This document shows positions 44,833-55,770 of a DNA stretch of 64,000 nucleotides, in pieces. Source of the DNA: Smallanthus sonchifolius (Eukaryota; Streptophyta; Magnoliopsida; Asterales; Asteraceae); contig CM042034.1 of assembly GCA_023525975.1 (NCBI GenBank), positions 26,562,779 through 26,626,778 of the forward strand, in the 5' to 3' direction. The notes under the pieces were generated by a model. That model saw only the letters and a list, made by a program, of their open reading frames with translations, did not search any database and had not been told where the DNA came from. The position numbers and the translations under genes are program-made. The first letter of the stretch is position 1. Each line of letters starts with the position of its first letter.

Positions 44833-45366
44833 ATTAATAACGTTGATGTTCTTGACTTAGAAACATCAACAAAAGCTTCTAAATTCTAAATAAATGATAA
44901 ATCTGTGACACCAAATTAGAGTATAATAATACCAACACCATGCTTTACTTATACAATTCTTTTTACCAATAGTGTTAGTCTGGTGGCTTGAAGGCTACTT
45001 AAAACGCCAATCTTGTAGCTGGTTTTTAGTTTGACTATAAAATCAATGGGACTTGCAACAACTAAATCATTGGGCTTTCGAATACTCGATGATGTTTATT
45101 TGAATTTAAAAAAAAATTACTATGTCTTAAAGCCCTCAAACTAACAAGTATATCAACTAACATCGTTCATTTTATCTAAGAGAATCACACAACAATATTT
45201 AGGGTGAAAACTAAAATTGCTTCCGCATAATGTACAAAGTAATTCAAATCTTTAAAATCGTCAAATGCTTAAAAGTCCTAACATCAAAAGTAAACAATAG
45301 GTTTGATTTTATCTGATGCTACTGACATAAGTCTCGTACAAGCTAGGAATCTCATCCTCAAATCCT
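44833..45366 (-). pseudogene. mTERF copy 3, 3' fragment with spacer
   Basis: 45309-45366 matches the last about 20 codons of mTERF copy 2 (TCGTACAAGCTAGGAATCTC; C-terminal Val-Ser-Ser-Ile-Arg-stop against Val-Asn-Ser-Met-Arg-stop). The 3' flank 44990-45300 matches the spacer near 18025-18120, 19157 and 20100. Everything upstream is lost at about 45370. It shows that the tandem array had at least three members and was later stretched by insertions. Confidence 0.7.
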
Positions 45367-45405
45367 CCTGTTTGTGAGGTGGAGAGAGTGTAGGTGGATA
45401 TTGCG

Positions 45406-46713
45406 TGTCAAGACCCGAAACGTAATTGCGCTCTCGTCCCCGATTATTTGTTTTAAGATTCATAAATTCACGTGGCTTTATCATTAATATTATTTAAACA
45501 TTTAATTTATTAGATTTCCGCTCTGACTGTCGCACGGACCGGTACGTACTCGTACCGTGTATTTACGTGTTCGTCCGATTAAACGTTCTGCACTCTGGGT
45601 TAACTATTATAATTATTTTACTAATAATATTAAAATAAATATTTATAATATTTGTCGTATCAGGATACGTATTGGTAAAAATCCGTACTATTATCGTTAA
45701 TCTTACGAGCATGTGGTGCGATTTAACGTTCGCATACACGTACTACGCGTGTGTTTATCTGGAGGGTCTTTCCGAATTAATACTAATGCTTATATTAATA
45801 ATGAGTAAACTGCCATTTTCGTCCCTGTGGTTTGATCAAAATTGCCACTTTCATCCAATAGTTTGTTTTTTTGTATCTGGGTCCTCGTGGTTTTAAAATA
45901 TTGCCATTTTCATCCTCGTGGTTTTAAAATATTGCCACTTTCATCCAGTCAGCTAACACCGTCCGTTTTTCTCAATTAAATGAGGGGTATTTCAGTCCTT
46001 TTACATATTTGTTTTATTTCTTCATCTTTTTTACTCTCACTTTTTAATCATAGAAACAAGCGACGGAGGTGTTCCAGTGGTGCTCGTCGGAAACTGGTCA
46101 GGAAAAGAGGAAGAAGGCCAGCAGGTGGATGATTAAATTAGAGGTTAAATTGGGGATGATTAAAAAGTGAGAGTAAAAAAGATGAAAAAATAAAACAAAT
46201 AAGTAAAATGACTGAAATACCCCTCATTTAACTGAGAAAAACGGACGGTGTTAGCTGACTGGATGAAAGTGGCAATATTTTAAAACCACGAGGATGAAAA
46301 TGGCAATATTTTAAAACCATGAGGACCCAGATACAAAAAAACAAACTATTGGATGAAAGTGGCAATTTTGACCAAACCACAGGGACGAAAATGGCAGTTT
46401 ACTCTATTAATAATTCATTATCTTAAATAATTGTAATGTTGAATATTCGGTATTAAACCGATGTCTGACGCGTTAAATGTTTAAAAATTACCGAATCACA
46501 TACGCTGTTATATCTTTTCTTAATTTCTCAGAATCTCACAACAATCACTTAGACGAAACAGAATGACTAGTTTTATGTTCAAATTTATATAAATTAGGCC
46601 TCTATCAGGCTTGGATCCTTATTGGGTCTCAAATGAGCTTGAGTTTCTATTGGGCCTAGTTGGGTTAGCCTAACAACTAGGTTTTGGGATTTTGAAATCT
46701 TGCAGGTGTCACA
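45406..46713 (+). repeat. LTR-like fragment interrupted by a MULE
   Basis: Starts TGTCAAGACCCGAAACG and ends GCAGGTGTCACA, resembling a gypsy-type LTR. A Mutator-like element (45803-46404) sits inside it. No matching target duplication was found at the ends, so it may be truncated. Its left edge abuts the broken mTERF copy 3. Confidence 0.4.
45803..46404 (+). mobile_element. Mutator-like foldback element, 602 bp, 10-bp TSD
   Basis: GAGTAAACTGCCATTTTCGT...GAAAATGGCAGTTTACTC; arms of more than 200 bp, mutually complementary. Flanking TATTAATAAT is exact at 45793-45802 and 46405-46414. The loop of about 120 bp (GAAACAAGCGACGGAGG...) gives orientation. Confidence 0.88.
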
Positions 46714-47512
46714 GAACATAAACGAACGAATATAATCGAGCGTAAATAAATGGACTTAAATGAACGAACGAGACATGTGTTCATCTTCGTTTATTTAAAT
46801 AAATGAACAAACAATTTTGTTCATGTTAGTTCGTCTATTAAATAAATGAACATAAACGAATTTCCTGCCTAATGGTTCATGAACAGTTCACTTAACGTAC
46901 GTGCGATTCATTTACTGGCCTAATTTCGATCATTAGGATCATCTAAAGCATTTTTTCGGGGGGGGGGGGGGGTGGTGGTGGTTTGTTTTGACCCTTTTAA
47001 AGTGTGATTTGTTCATTCATTTAAAAAGTTTTTTTTGGTCTTTTCATCCTTCTGAAAAAGCGTTTTGATCATTAAAATCATTTAAAGCATTTTTGGGTTA
47101 TTTTGACTTGTTTAGAACGTGTTTTAATTACAAAGATAATTTAAAGTGTTGCTTTGACTCGTTTAAGGTGTGTTTATAACTTTAAGATAATAAAAAGTTT
47201 CCATTTCGTTTAACCATGCTACTTTGGATCGTGTGTAGGAAAAACTCATCTATAATAGCCTTGAATCGTATCAAAAGTGTTTTAATGAACTTATGTTTTA
47301 TGATATCGTTACTATCTACTTTTGTTATCGCACTATTCATATGAACTTACTTTGTATAACCAATTTTTTTTCCCCATTTTAGAAAATAGGAGTGTTAATG
47401 AATCTTGCTATACATATAAGAGTTCCCCGTCCCAATGTGCGAAGGAGAAAACCTAGTTTACTTTATATGTTAAATTGTTTTTAACTCATTTTATTTACTA
47501 ACCTATAAAATA
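46714..47512. other. No gene; G-run and ATGAAC-rich repeats
   Basis: 46714-46900 is rich in AACGAAC/GTTCGTT and AAATAAATGAAC motifs in both orientations, likely a decayed MITE. A run of 15 G occupies 46958-46972, followed by (GGT)n. The rest is unremarkable. Confidence 0.45.
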
Positions 47513-48114
47513 GAGTAAACTGTCATTTTCGTCCCTGCGGTTTGGTCAAAATTGTCACTTTCATCCAATAGTTTGTTTTTTTGTATCTGGGTCCTCATGG
47601 TTTTAAAATATTGCCATTTTCATCCTCGTGGTTTTAAAATATTGCCACTTTCATCCAGTCAGCTAACACCGTCCGTTTTTCTCAGTTAAATGAGGGGTAT
47701 TTCAGTCCTTTTACTTATTTGTTTTATTTTTTCATCTTTTTTACTCTCACTTTTTAATCATCCCTAATTTAACCTCTAATTTAATCATCCACCTGCTGGC
47801 CTTCTTCCTCTTTTCCTGACCAGTTTCCGACGAGCACCACTGGAACACCTCCGTCGCTTGTTTCTATGATTAAAAAGTGAGAGTAAAAAAGATGAAGAAA
47901 TAAAACAAATATGTAAAAGGACTGAAATACCCCTCATTTAATTGAGAAAAACGGACGGTGTTAGCTGACTGGATGAAAGTGGCAATATTTTAAAACCACG
48001 AGGATGAAAATGGCAATATTTTAAAACCACGAGGACCCAGATACAAAAAAACAAACTATTGGATGAAAGTGGCAATTTTGACCAAACCACAGGGACGAAA
48101 ATGACAGTTTACTC
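47513..48114 (-). mobile_element. Mutator-like foldback element, 602 bp, 9-bp TSD
   Basis: Same family and same length as the copy at 45803, but the loop is in the opposite orientation. Exact TATAAAATA duplications at 47504-47512 and 48115-48123. Confidence 0.88.
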
Positions 48115-48587
48115 TATAAAATATAAAAACAAGTAAAAATAATCTTATTTATAATAATAATAATGCATATAATATACTAACTAATATGAAATAAAGTGTA
48201 CAAATAGCTTTACAAAATAGATAAGATTGAGTTTCCCGAACTTATAAAAGTCTAGATTTCATGATGCTATTTGATGTACTTGTGTATAATATTTCAAAAT
48301 CTAAAACATAAGGTCGTTATAAGTTACAATCTCCAAATATGTGAAACTTCACGTGAATTGTTTGTCTTTCTGCCATCAATGCTCCTAATGTACATCAAGG
48401 GTGAAATCTTGCCACACATGTGGAGGGTTCGCTGCATGATGATGAAGGGTGATCCTATTTTGTCTCTTTTGGATGAGGATGACGTCTTTAAAGCTAAATT
48501 AATAAATTGTTTTATTTTCAAATTGTTGTTCCCGATTGATCACACTATTTAGGTTCCTAATAACCAAACATTCAAATCCCTATTTTA
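48115..48587. other. No gene recognised
   Basis: AT-rich; a 93-codon frame at 48271-48552 has no recognisable motif and is probably chance. Confidence 0.4.
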
Positions 48588-49118
48588 CAGGGCTGGTCCT
48601 CAGGATTTAAGTGTCCCGGCCGAGTCAGAAAAAAACCCCTACGAACAAAATGTATAAACTAATTTTTTTAAACGACGATTAGGGCCCTTTTTTCTTCTGT
48701 AATTCAATTCGTCTTTTTTTTAACAACCGATGGTTTCTAATTTCTTTATAAAGATTAGAGCTCAACCATTACATATTTACATTATAAAGATTAAATAGAT
48801 TACTAGATTAGGGTCAAACCAATCAACCATTACGTATTTACATTATAAATATTAAACGGATTAGGGCCCAACCATTCAATCATTACATTATAAAGATTAA
48901 AGGGTGTCTAACCATTATAAATATTAAAGAGAGCCTAACCATTATAAAAAGGACCCAAAATGTTTTTAAGTTTTTATAAAAAAGGTCTCAATATATAAAA
49001 TCGGTATATAAACTTTTATAAAAAAAAACACATATATAACATATATTTAAAATTTTAGGCCCTTAAAAAATTGGGTCCTGGCCGGCGGCCCGGCTCGGCC
49101 TACCCCAGGGGCGGCCTG
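48588..49118. mobile_element. hAT-like non-autonomous element
   Basis: Left end CAGGGCTGGTCCTCAGGA, right end CCCCAGGGGCGGCCTG, similar to the CAGGGGCGG terminus of many plant hAT elements. The 8-bp flanks CTATTTTA (48580-48587) and CTATTTTG (49119-49126) match at 7 of 8. AT-rich interior, no transposase. Confidence 0.65.
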
Positions 49119-49126
49119 CTATTTTG

Positions 49127-50257
49127 ACACCCAATATACATCTCGTATAGCTTTATACGGGAGGTATAACTTTCACAATTTTCAATGACAGACATCTTGC
49201 AGAAGATACATCGTACCCTATACACCTCGTATAGATCTATGTGTGACGTAGTACGAGCCTCAATAACCAATCCCTAATTTAATTTGTTTACTTTTCGAAC
49301 GACGATTGTTAACACTATTAGCCTATCATGTGTATACACCGATTGATGATGTGACCGGAGAGACCCTCTAAGAACACCAACAAGTTGCTAGAAATATGGA
49401 TAGCGTAAAGAATCCTGTGTCAAAACTCACTTTTCTCCGCCACTTAATTAGCTTAATTAATTAAACACCTTAATTGATTTCTAGGCAATAATTTATATTT
49501 GTTAACGTTTTTAAAGAAATATAAATACACAGATTTGTATACAAAATTTTTGAACATCCCGGTATAAATTTTAATAAAAACAGAACTGTTTTCGAGATAA
49601 ATATTTTTTTGGTCTCGTAAACGAATTTGACACATGCTTGGACCGCTAAATTTGGTGAAATATATTTACGTATTTCGACTGCCGACAACGATGGAACTCG
49701 AATTTTTTTATTTTATTTTACGTCTATATTTTTTAATTATTAATGAAGTTTTTTCAATAAATTTTTGTTGGCAATCTTTTTTTTGTAGTGTTAGTTTTAG
49801 TTTTTATAATTATATATTTTTTAATATTAGTTTTTTTTTAAATTATATATTTTTTTATTTTATTAGTAAAGCATGAAAGTAGAGAGTGAAATATTTCTTT
49901 GATTGAGTGGAGTAAAATAGAAATTGATATGACAAATAACGAGTGAATTACACCCCTTAACCTAAATACTAAAAAAATGTCTTTTTTGGGATGTTAAGTC
50001 AATCCTATCCCCTCATTTATATTTTCATCATCATATATTTAATTTAATTCCATTTTTGTGGGAGAACTCACAAAAACATGTGAGAGCTACAAATGCAATA
50101 AGGGTGGCCAAGAATCATGTGAAGTGCATCAAATGTGGCCCTAACATTAATTACATGAACCCATGTCTCATTTCCTTTATACGTATGTTATATCTAAGAA
50201 AACACATATACATCTACTTTCATACTTTTGACCATTTTCTACTTCTCTTTCTAACCT
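49127..50257. other. EPF2 upstream region
   Basis: Intergenic sequence 5' of EPF2. No coding frame; no named regulatory motif asserted. Confidence 0.4.
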
Positions 50258-50259
50258 CA

Positions 50260-50268
50260 ATATATATA
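50260..50268 (+). promoter_or_regulatory. Candidate EPF2 TATA box
   Basis: ATATATATA about 65 bp upstream of the ATG, a reasonable distance for a short 5' UTR. Confidence 0.4.
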
Positions 50269-50329
50269 CATCTCTCATTCTTGAATTTTGGTTTGTGGAA
50301 AACCCTAAAAGAAAAGAAGGGTTTAGAGG

Positions 50330-52264
50330 ATGAAGCACATTCATTCACTTGAATTTCATACTTGGCTTCTTGTCATAATTATTTTCATGATACTTAACAA
50401 TGGTGAAAGTCTTCGTCATGAACACTGTAAGGGCAAAATCTTCATTTTGTATATTAACCATGGTGAAAGTACCGTTGTGATTGTTGTTTTCTTAATAATT
50501 AATCATGCTGAAAGTCTTTGACCTCATCATTTTAGGGGTAAAACTGTCATTTCAAAATTTGTAAATGTCTCAAAGGTATAAAAAAACATACAACCATGAT
50601 TCTTATAAATAAAGGAAAGTGACAACCAAAATGTGTACTTGGATATATGATTTTATAAAGAATTATACAATTCTATGTGTACTCATATTTTTCGAAAACC
50701 GGATTATATTATCTACTAGGTTAGAATCCCGTGTATTACACGAGATTGTATATTAAAAAAAAGACAACTTATAAATTTATAAATACGTCATAACTTGTCA
50801 GAATATTATTATAGTCTCGAAATATATCAAGTGGAAATGTGTGTGTATATAACAAATTAGTATTTTTCTTTAATTAGTTATATTTTGAATTCTTATTATA
50901 TATTCTTATTTAATATAATTATTATTTTTCTTTAATAATATATTTATAATATCATTATTATTTAATAAGATAGTGGTGCATTTATTAGGAGAGAGAGGCG
51001 GGAAAACCAATATAAGAAGGCATGAGGGAGTGACATGTGGCACCCCAAAACCTTTATTTATTAGTATGTATAGATAGATTGGTATTTTTGTAGTAGTGAA
51101 CCACCATCCTTATGCATTTCACATGCTCCTCATCACAATTATGTTCTTTGTATTAATCATGGTGAAAGTAATTGTTCCTGGGCGTCATAAGGGCAAAATC
51201 GTCATTAGACATACCACTATATATTATATGTTGTTAAGGACAAAGAAGTAGACTATAATTACTCATCACTCCCATTGTTCTATTTTGTGTATTTCAGTCA
51301 TACACGGAGGAGAAAAGATTACTCAATCTTATGACCAAGTTCATAAATACCCAAAGGTTTGTTTGTCAAGTTTCATACTTTACTTTTGACTTTGACGGTT
51401 AAAAGTCAACATGAAAATGACTTTAAAATATGTATTTATTAACCGCTAGTTTAGATCTCGTGTCTACACACGACTTGAAAAATATCAATATATAATTTTT
51501 TTAAATCTTTATGTATATATTTTACAGGTATAAAAATATATTACATATACGAAGGATAGAAACAAATTCAAAATATGTAAAAATTAATATATAATTGAGT
51601 TTCGAAAATACATTAATATTTAATGTAATTTGACTTTCTTTTACTATTTGATTGAAATAAAAGTTACATAATTAGTTTCCAAAATTTCTTATAATAAGAG
51701 ATAATTTAAAATAAATGTGTTTTATTAGTACAAATATTATTTTCTTTAAGTATATATTATTATTAAAAGATACAAGTGCATTAAATAAGAGAGAGAGACG
51801 GAAAAAAATGATGACAATCAATATGGAGACGACACGTGGCACTAAAAACCTTTATTTATTATATAGTATAGATTTATGAAAATAATTCGATACTGTATTA
51901 AGATATATGGAAATCAGGTTACCCATAATGGCAAAAAAGAATTTTCAATTATCACCTTCTAATTTCTTACATAAACATAAGCATCCCCTCTCTACTCGAC
52001 TAAATCCGACCTCTAATACAAACCATTATTGTCTCCTTTTCTTTCTTACAAGAAGCTCATGAACTCTTGGATGTTTTGCAGGAGAGAAAAACTGCAGACT
52101 TGTTCCCGACAGGGTCAGACATACCAGATTGCTCGCACGCTTGTGGACCATGTTTTCCATGCAAAAGAGTGATGATAGGTTTTAAGTGTCCAATGACTGA
52201 GTCATGCCCTGTCATTTATAAATGCTTTTGTAAAGGTAGATATTATCATGTTCCAACAAGCTAA
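50330..52264 (+). CDS. EPF2: EPIDERMAL PATTERNING FACTOR 2-like secreted peptide
   Basis: Secreted cysteine-rich peptide that limits entry of epidermal cells into the stomatal lineage; EPF2 acts on ERECTA-family receptors and TMM at the cell surface. Three exons with GT-AG borders and matching phases: 50330-50426, 51298-51356, 52082-52264 (339 nt, 112 aa; Arabidopsis EPF2 is 120 aa). Exon 1 encodes a signal peptide (hydrophobic core WLLVIIIFMIL). Exon 2 encodes part of the variable propeptide. Exon 3 has the mature domain: PTGSDIPDCSHACGPCFPCK, then VMIGF, CPMTESCPVIYKCFC and the C-terminal KGRYYHVP, which matches EPF2 better than EPF1 and keeps all eight cysteines. Both introns contain Helitrons. 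Convergent with the TGA gene. No lesion seen; the splice model is inferred from sequence only. Confidence 0.88.
50395..51205 (+). repeat. Repeated exon 1/donor-like segments in EPF2 intron 1
   Basis: The end of exon 1 and its donor flank (AACAATGGTGAAAGTCTTCG, later TAAGGGCAAAATCTTCAT) recur in diverged form at about 50455, 50497-50548 and 51151-51205 (AATCATGGTGAAAGT, AAGGGCAAAATCGTCATT). Four imperfect copies in all, one being the real exon end. Confidence 0.65.
50716..51074 (-). mobile_element. Non-autonomous Helitron (copy 2) in EPF2 intron 1
   Basis: Minus strand: 5' TCTATACATACTAATAAATA, 3' hairpin CGTGTAATACACG followed by GGATTCTAACCTAG; flanked by A and T. 359 bp, contains the GGAGAGAGAGGCGGGAAA block and ACATGTGGCAC. 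Confidence 0.75.
51446..51872 (-). mobile_element. Non-autonomous Helitron (copy 3) in EPF2 intron 2
   Basis: Minus strand: 5' TCTATACTATATAATAAATA, 3' hairpin CGTGTGTAGACACG, then AGATCTAAACTAG. The 5' flank base is A as expected; the 3' flank is C rather than T, so the end is slightly altered. 427 bp; contains GACACGTGGCAC-type and GAGAGAGACGG blocks. Confidence 0.7.
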
Positions 52265-52688
52265 CATATTAACTCTCTTATTGTCACGTCGGTCAAATTT
52301 TCTATCAACCAGATATCCAACATTGTCGTTTTCTTGTAGTCTGAGCCCCTAAATTATTGAAATGTATTCATCTTCTCTCTTTCTAGTGGATTAGTATGGT
52401 TTTTTCTTTTAAATGTCTTCCCTATAAATTGCTTTTTTTTATTTACATCACCTAAAACTAAAATATAAGTGCAAGAATCAATGTCTTTATGTGACTTAAT
52501 ATAGAATAACACTTGGATAAACTCGACCTCATGCGTATACATACATATGTATATGCACAACATTACAAATTATATTTACATTTTCCTACAGGAACACCAT
52601 TATAAGCATATTAAATGAACAAGGTTGCTAGTAAATATCTCTAAAGTTATGCTAGTTTAAGGTAGTAAAAACTCGAAAAATATCTGAT
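52265..52688. other. Convergent intergenic region EPF2/TGA
   Basis: 424 bp holding the 3' UTRs and poly(A) signals of two converging genes; no other feature. Confidence 0.5.
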
Positions 52689-55600
52689 TTAGGGAATTAA
52701 CTTTGTGGGGTCACGAGGACGAGCAGACCAAACTGAACTCAGCAAACGAAGACGTTGCAAATATTCACCAAGTGCAAGCAATGCTTTTGCTGCTTGATGT
52801 AATGTTAAGATTTGATACATTTGCTGTAGAGTCTGTTGTCGAAGGTGATCTGCCTGCACATTAATTTTCACTTTCAAACTCAAACTTCATTTGACTTCTA
52901 TCTACCTTTTTAACATTTAAAATCCATATATTAATTAAAATTAGATCATAAGTTTTTCAAATTTCTTGAAGTTTTCCTTAGAAAAATTAACACTTTAAAA
53001 AAAAGTCATTGTTTGACTCTGAAGTCAATTATGGGATCTTAAGTTAATTAAAATGCAGCATAGATTTCTTTAGTTTATTTTCATCAATATGTCTATACTT
53101 TAACACTTTATATCTAGTTAAATTTTGTTATCAATCTTCCCACACAAACAGGATATTTCATTTAGCATGGATTTGGTTTGACTCAAAAGTCAAAACTGGT
53201 ATCCTTTTGGTTATACCTGATTCAAGAAAATTTCAAGTGCCTCGAGCCTTTCCATTGCACAATTCATCTGCGTGTTGTAACTTGCGGGTCCCATTATATC
53301 GATCGTTATGCTCTGAGCCAGGGTTTGTTGAAGTTTCTCCATGCCTTGAGTCAATGCCTCTTCGGCTTGTTCACAGGATTGTCTTAAACTTCTTACCTTC
53401 ATGAGCTGCGTATCCATTAACTCAATCTGTGGCATTAATATCTGCCCGAAAAACAAGCATAAATTGTCATTATTATTTCCATTTATAGAAAGTGTCATTT
53501 TCTTTATAAAGGTGGCCAAATGGGCCGGGTCAGATGGGTTGGCCAACAGGTCAAAACGCTCTTGGGTCAAACATCAAGATGAGCACTTATGTCTGGTTGA
53601 CCTGAAGCACTTTTTGGATGAAATCTTTGAACCTTTTTTAATAAAAGATTAAAGTGAAATATGATTATATAGGTTCCATTTGAGATTTTTTGTTTTTCTT
53701 TTATTTTTACATGTTTGACCCGTTATAGATAAAACGTAACCCAAAACAGCTCATTTCACAAGTAAATGGGTCGAAACCATGACATCTACTTTTCCAATAG
53801 GCAAATAGGGTCAGGCCCGAAAACAAAGAAGATCTTACATATAAGAGCTCCGATGGTCGAAAACCACCAATCCATTGGAAGAACCGCTCTACCGGAGTTC
53901 TCCACATCCCGTTCAATAAAAAAAACACATCGGCTTTGGCAGCCTCGGCTTTCATTCTGAAAAGGTCATAATAGTGATTCAAGCCGCTATCCACAAATAT
54001 ACGGAGCTCGATTTCACTCGTATGAGTCAACAACACTTTTCTAAGCTCATCATCTTTTTTTCTTTGATGGGAAACCCACAAATCGTACTCCATCTCAAAT
54101 GTAGCAATCCCTGTACCCAAAAACCCAAACTTTACATCACATCTGAATTTGTTCCAAACATCAATGAGTAAAATAAAAATAGCTAAAATTGTATTTCTAA
54201 CTTTTTTTTAATTTTTTTTTACAAAAGACCCTTTTTAATGCATATAAAATCTCAAATCATTTTATCCAAGAAATCAGATTACCATTGTAAAAAAATATAA
54301 TTTTCTTAATAATTTTCTACATGTAACTGTTTTCTAAAAAGTTGATCAAAAGGGGAACCCATCCATTTTGCCACCTCTACATACATAAAATGTACCCGAA
54401 GGAGTAGATCGTGTACCTGCGTTAATGACATTACCAGACAACAAACTGTTGCCTGTGCTCAATAGACCCCCATATGTGCCCTGTAATCAACCAATCAACT
54501 ACTGACACATCAGATTCAGTTGGGATTCAAAAGATTTTGAAAATTTACCACATTGTTTAAAATTGTTGCAAATTAACCTGTCGGCGAGCCCTCTCGAGTT
54601 CTTGTTCTAGTTGTGCTAATTTCACGCGGCCTGACTCCAGTTGTTGAACGTAAGCCTAAAAACAGAAAATAAAACTAAAAACGAGGCTCTTTTTGTAATC
54701 ATGAGTTATTTTTAATTTTGTATGTACCTTTTTTCTTAAACGACTTTTACGTGCAGCTTCACGGTTTTGTGCTAATCGCCTTTGTAACTACAACAAGACA
54801 ACCAAATATATAAAATAATGTACATTTACACTCAAATATAATGTGCATACTTATATTTATATCATTTTCATGGTTTTATCACCTTATCTGTAATGTTTTT
54901 TGTTGCTGGAGAGCCTGGTGATTGTGCTAATGATCCTTGAGAACTGTATTCGGTCTAATGAATCCCAAAAAGATTGGTTAGAAATAAGCAATGACATTAA
55001 AACACGATCTATACACTTAGAAATAGATACATACATGGATATATGTATAGGGTGAGACTCATTACAAAGTACTAAATTTTTACGAGAACAAAAAAACAAA
55101 TCTAAATCGTTTAAATTTCTGATCAAAGGTTCGATTTTTTTTTAAAATTTTTTTTACATACAAATGCGTCAAAATAATTTTTTCATATGCTTTCAAACTC
55201 TTAACCCTTTACCAAACTTATACGTGACTTACACATATGTAGGTTATATATAAACAAAATTTGTTATTTATTTATTTATTTATTTTTGATTTTCAGGAGA
55301 GACGAATAAACATTGCATTTTATCATTTTATTTTATTTTAAGAACTTTTAAGATTGGAAAAATGAATAATTCATTTTGTTGTGCATGTTCTTGCAATATT
55401 TAACGTTCTCATAGATCTGTCCTCTCTATTTATGTGTGTGTGTATCAATAAAGTGTAATTAATAATCATGGAAATATAGTCTATATTGATACAAATAAAT
55501 AGATACATGCATATATAACATGATATATAAGTAGGCATACATATAGATACATAAAAATCTAATAGTTTCAAAAGATGAATTCAAGGACCTTATTGGCTAG

Positions 55601-55750
55601 CCTTGCATCAACCTCGGGAATCATTATATGATTGCTTGTGATCGGGCTAAGATTGGGTCCAAACGCATCATCCCACATGCTAATTTGTTGTAACGGGTCA
55701 TATATTCCCATCGTTCTTGATGTTGCAAATTGAGTTGAAGTTGGTGCCAT
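52689..55750 (-). CDS. TGA7: TGA-class bZIP transcription factor, clade III (TGA3/TGA7-like)
   Basis: Nuclear bZIP factor binding TGACG elements; clade III members partner NPR1 in salicylic-acid defence. Eight coding exons with consistent phases: 55750-55589, 54954-54883, 54787-54728, 54655-54578, 54480-54417, 54110-53839, 53441-53217, 52853-52689; 365 aa (TGA family about 360-370). N-terminus MGIYDPLQQISMW; basic region RRLAQNREAARKSRLRKK in its own 20-codon exon; leucine zipper AYVQQLESGRVKLAQLEQEL; DOG1/TGA domain with FEMEYDLW, FRMKAEAAKADVFFL, GMWRTPVERFFQWIGGFRPS, LRQSCEQAEEAL and the C-terminal LLALGEYLQRLRLLSS. AKADVFFL and EVDAR point to TGA3/TGA7 rather than TGA1/TGA4, but the two cannot be separated here. 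Intron 1 holds a TA-tract element. Appears intact. Confidence 0.92.
55049..55432. mobile_element. TA-tract inverted-repeat element 7 in TGA intron 1
   Basis: Left GGGTGAGACTCATTACAAAG then ACGAGAACAAAAAAAC; the right end contains AACGTTCTCATAGATCTGTC, the inverted form of part of the left end. Same family as element 1 (1261-3056). Confidence 0.5.
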
Positions 55751-55770
55751 AGTTGCTTACCAAAATCTAA

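Noticed and set aside
50330..50521. 63-codon single-exon peptide reading through the EPF2 exon 1 donor
   Set aside because: A three-exon model with matching phases gives a complete EPF2; the unspliced frame lacks all mature-domain cysteines.
53401..54171. Plus-strand frames of 64-83 codons opposite the TGA exons
   Set aside because: Shadows of the minus-strand TGA exons, which have consistent splice phases and family motifs.
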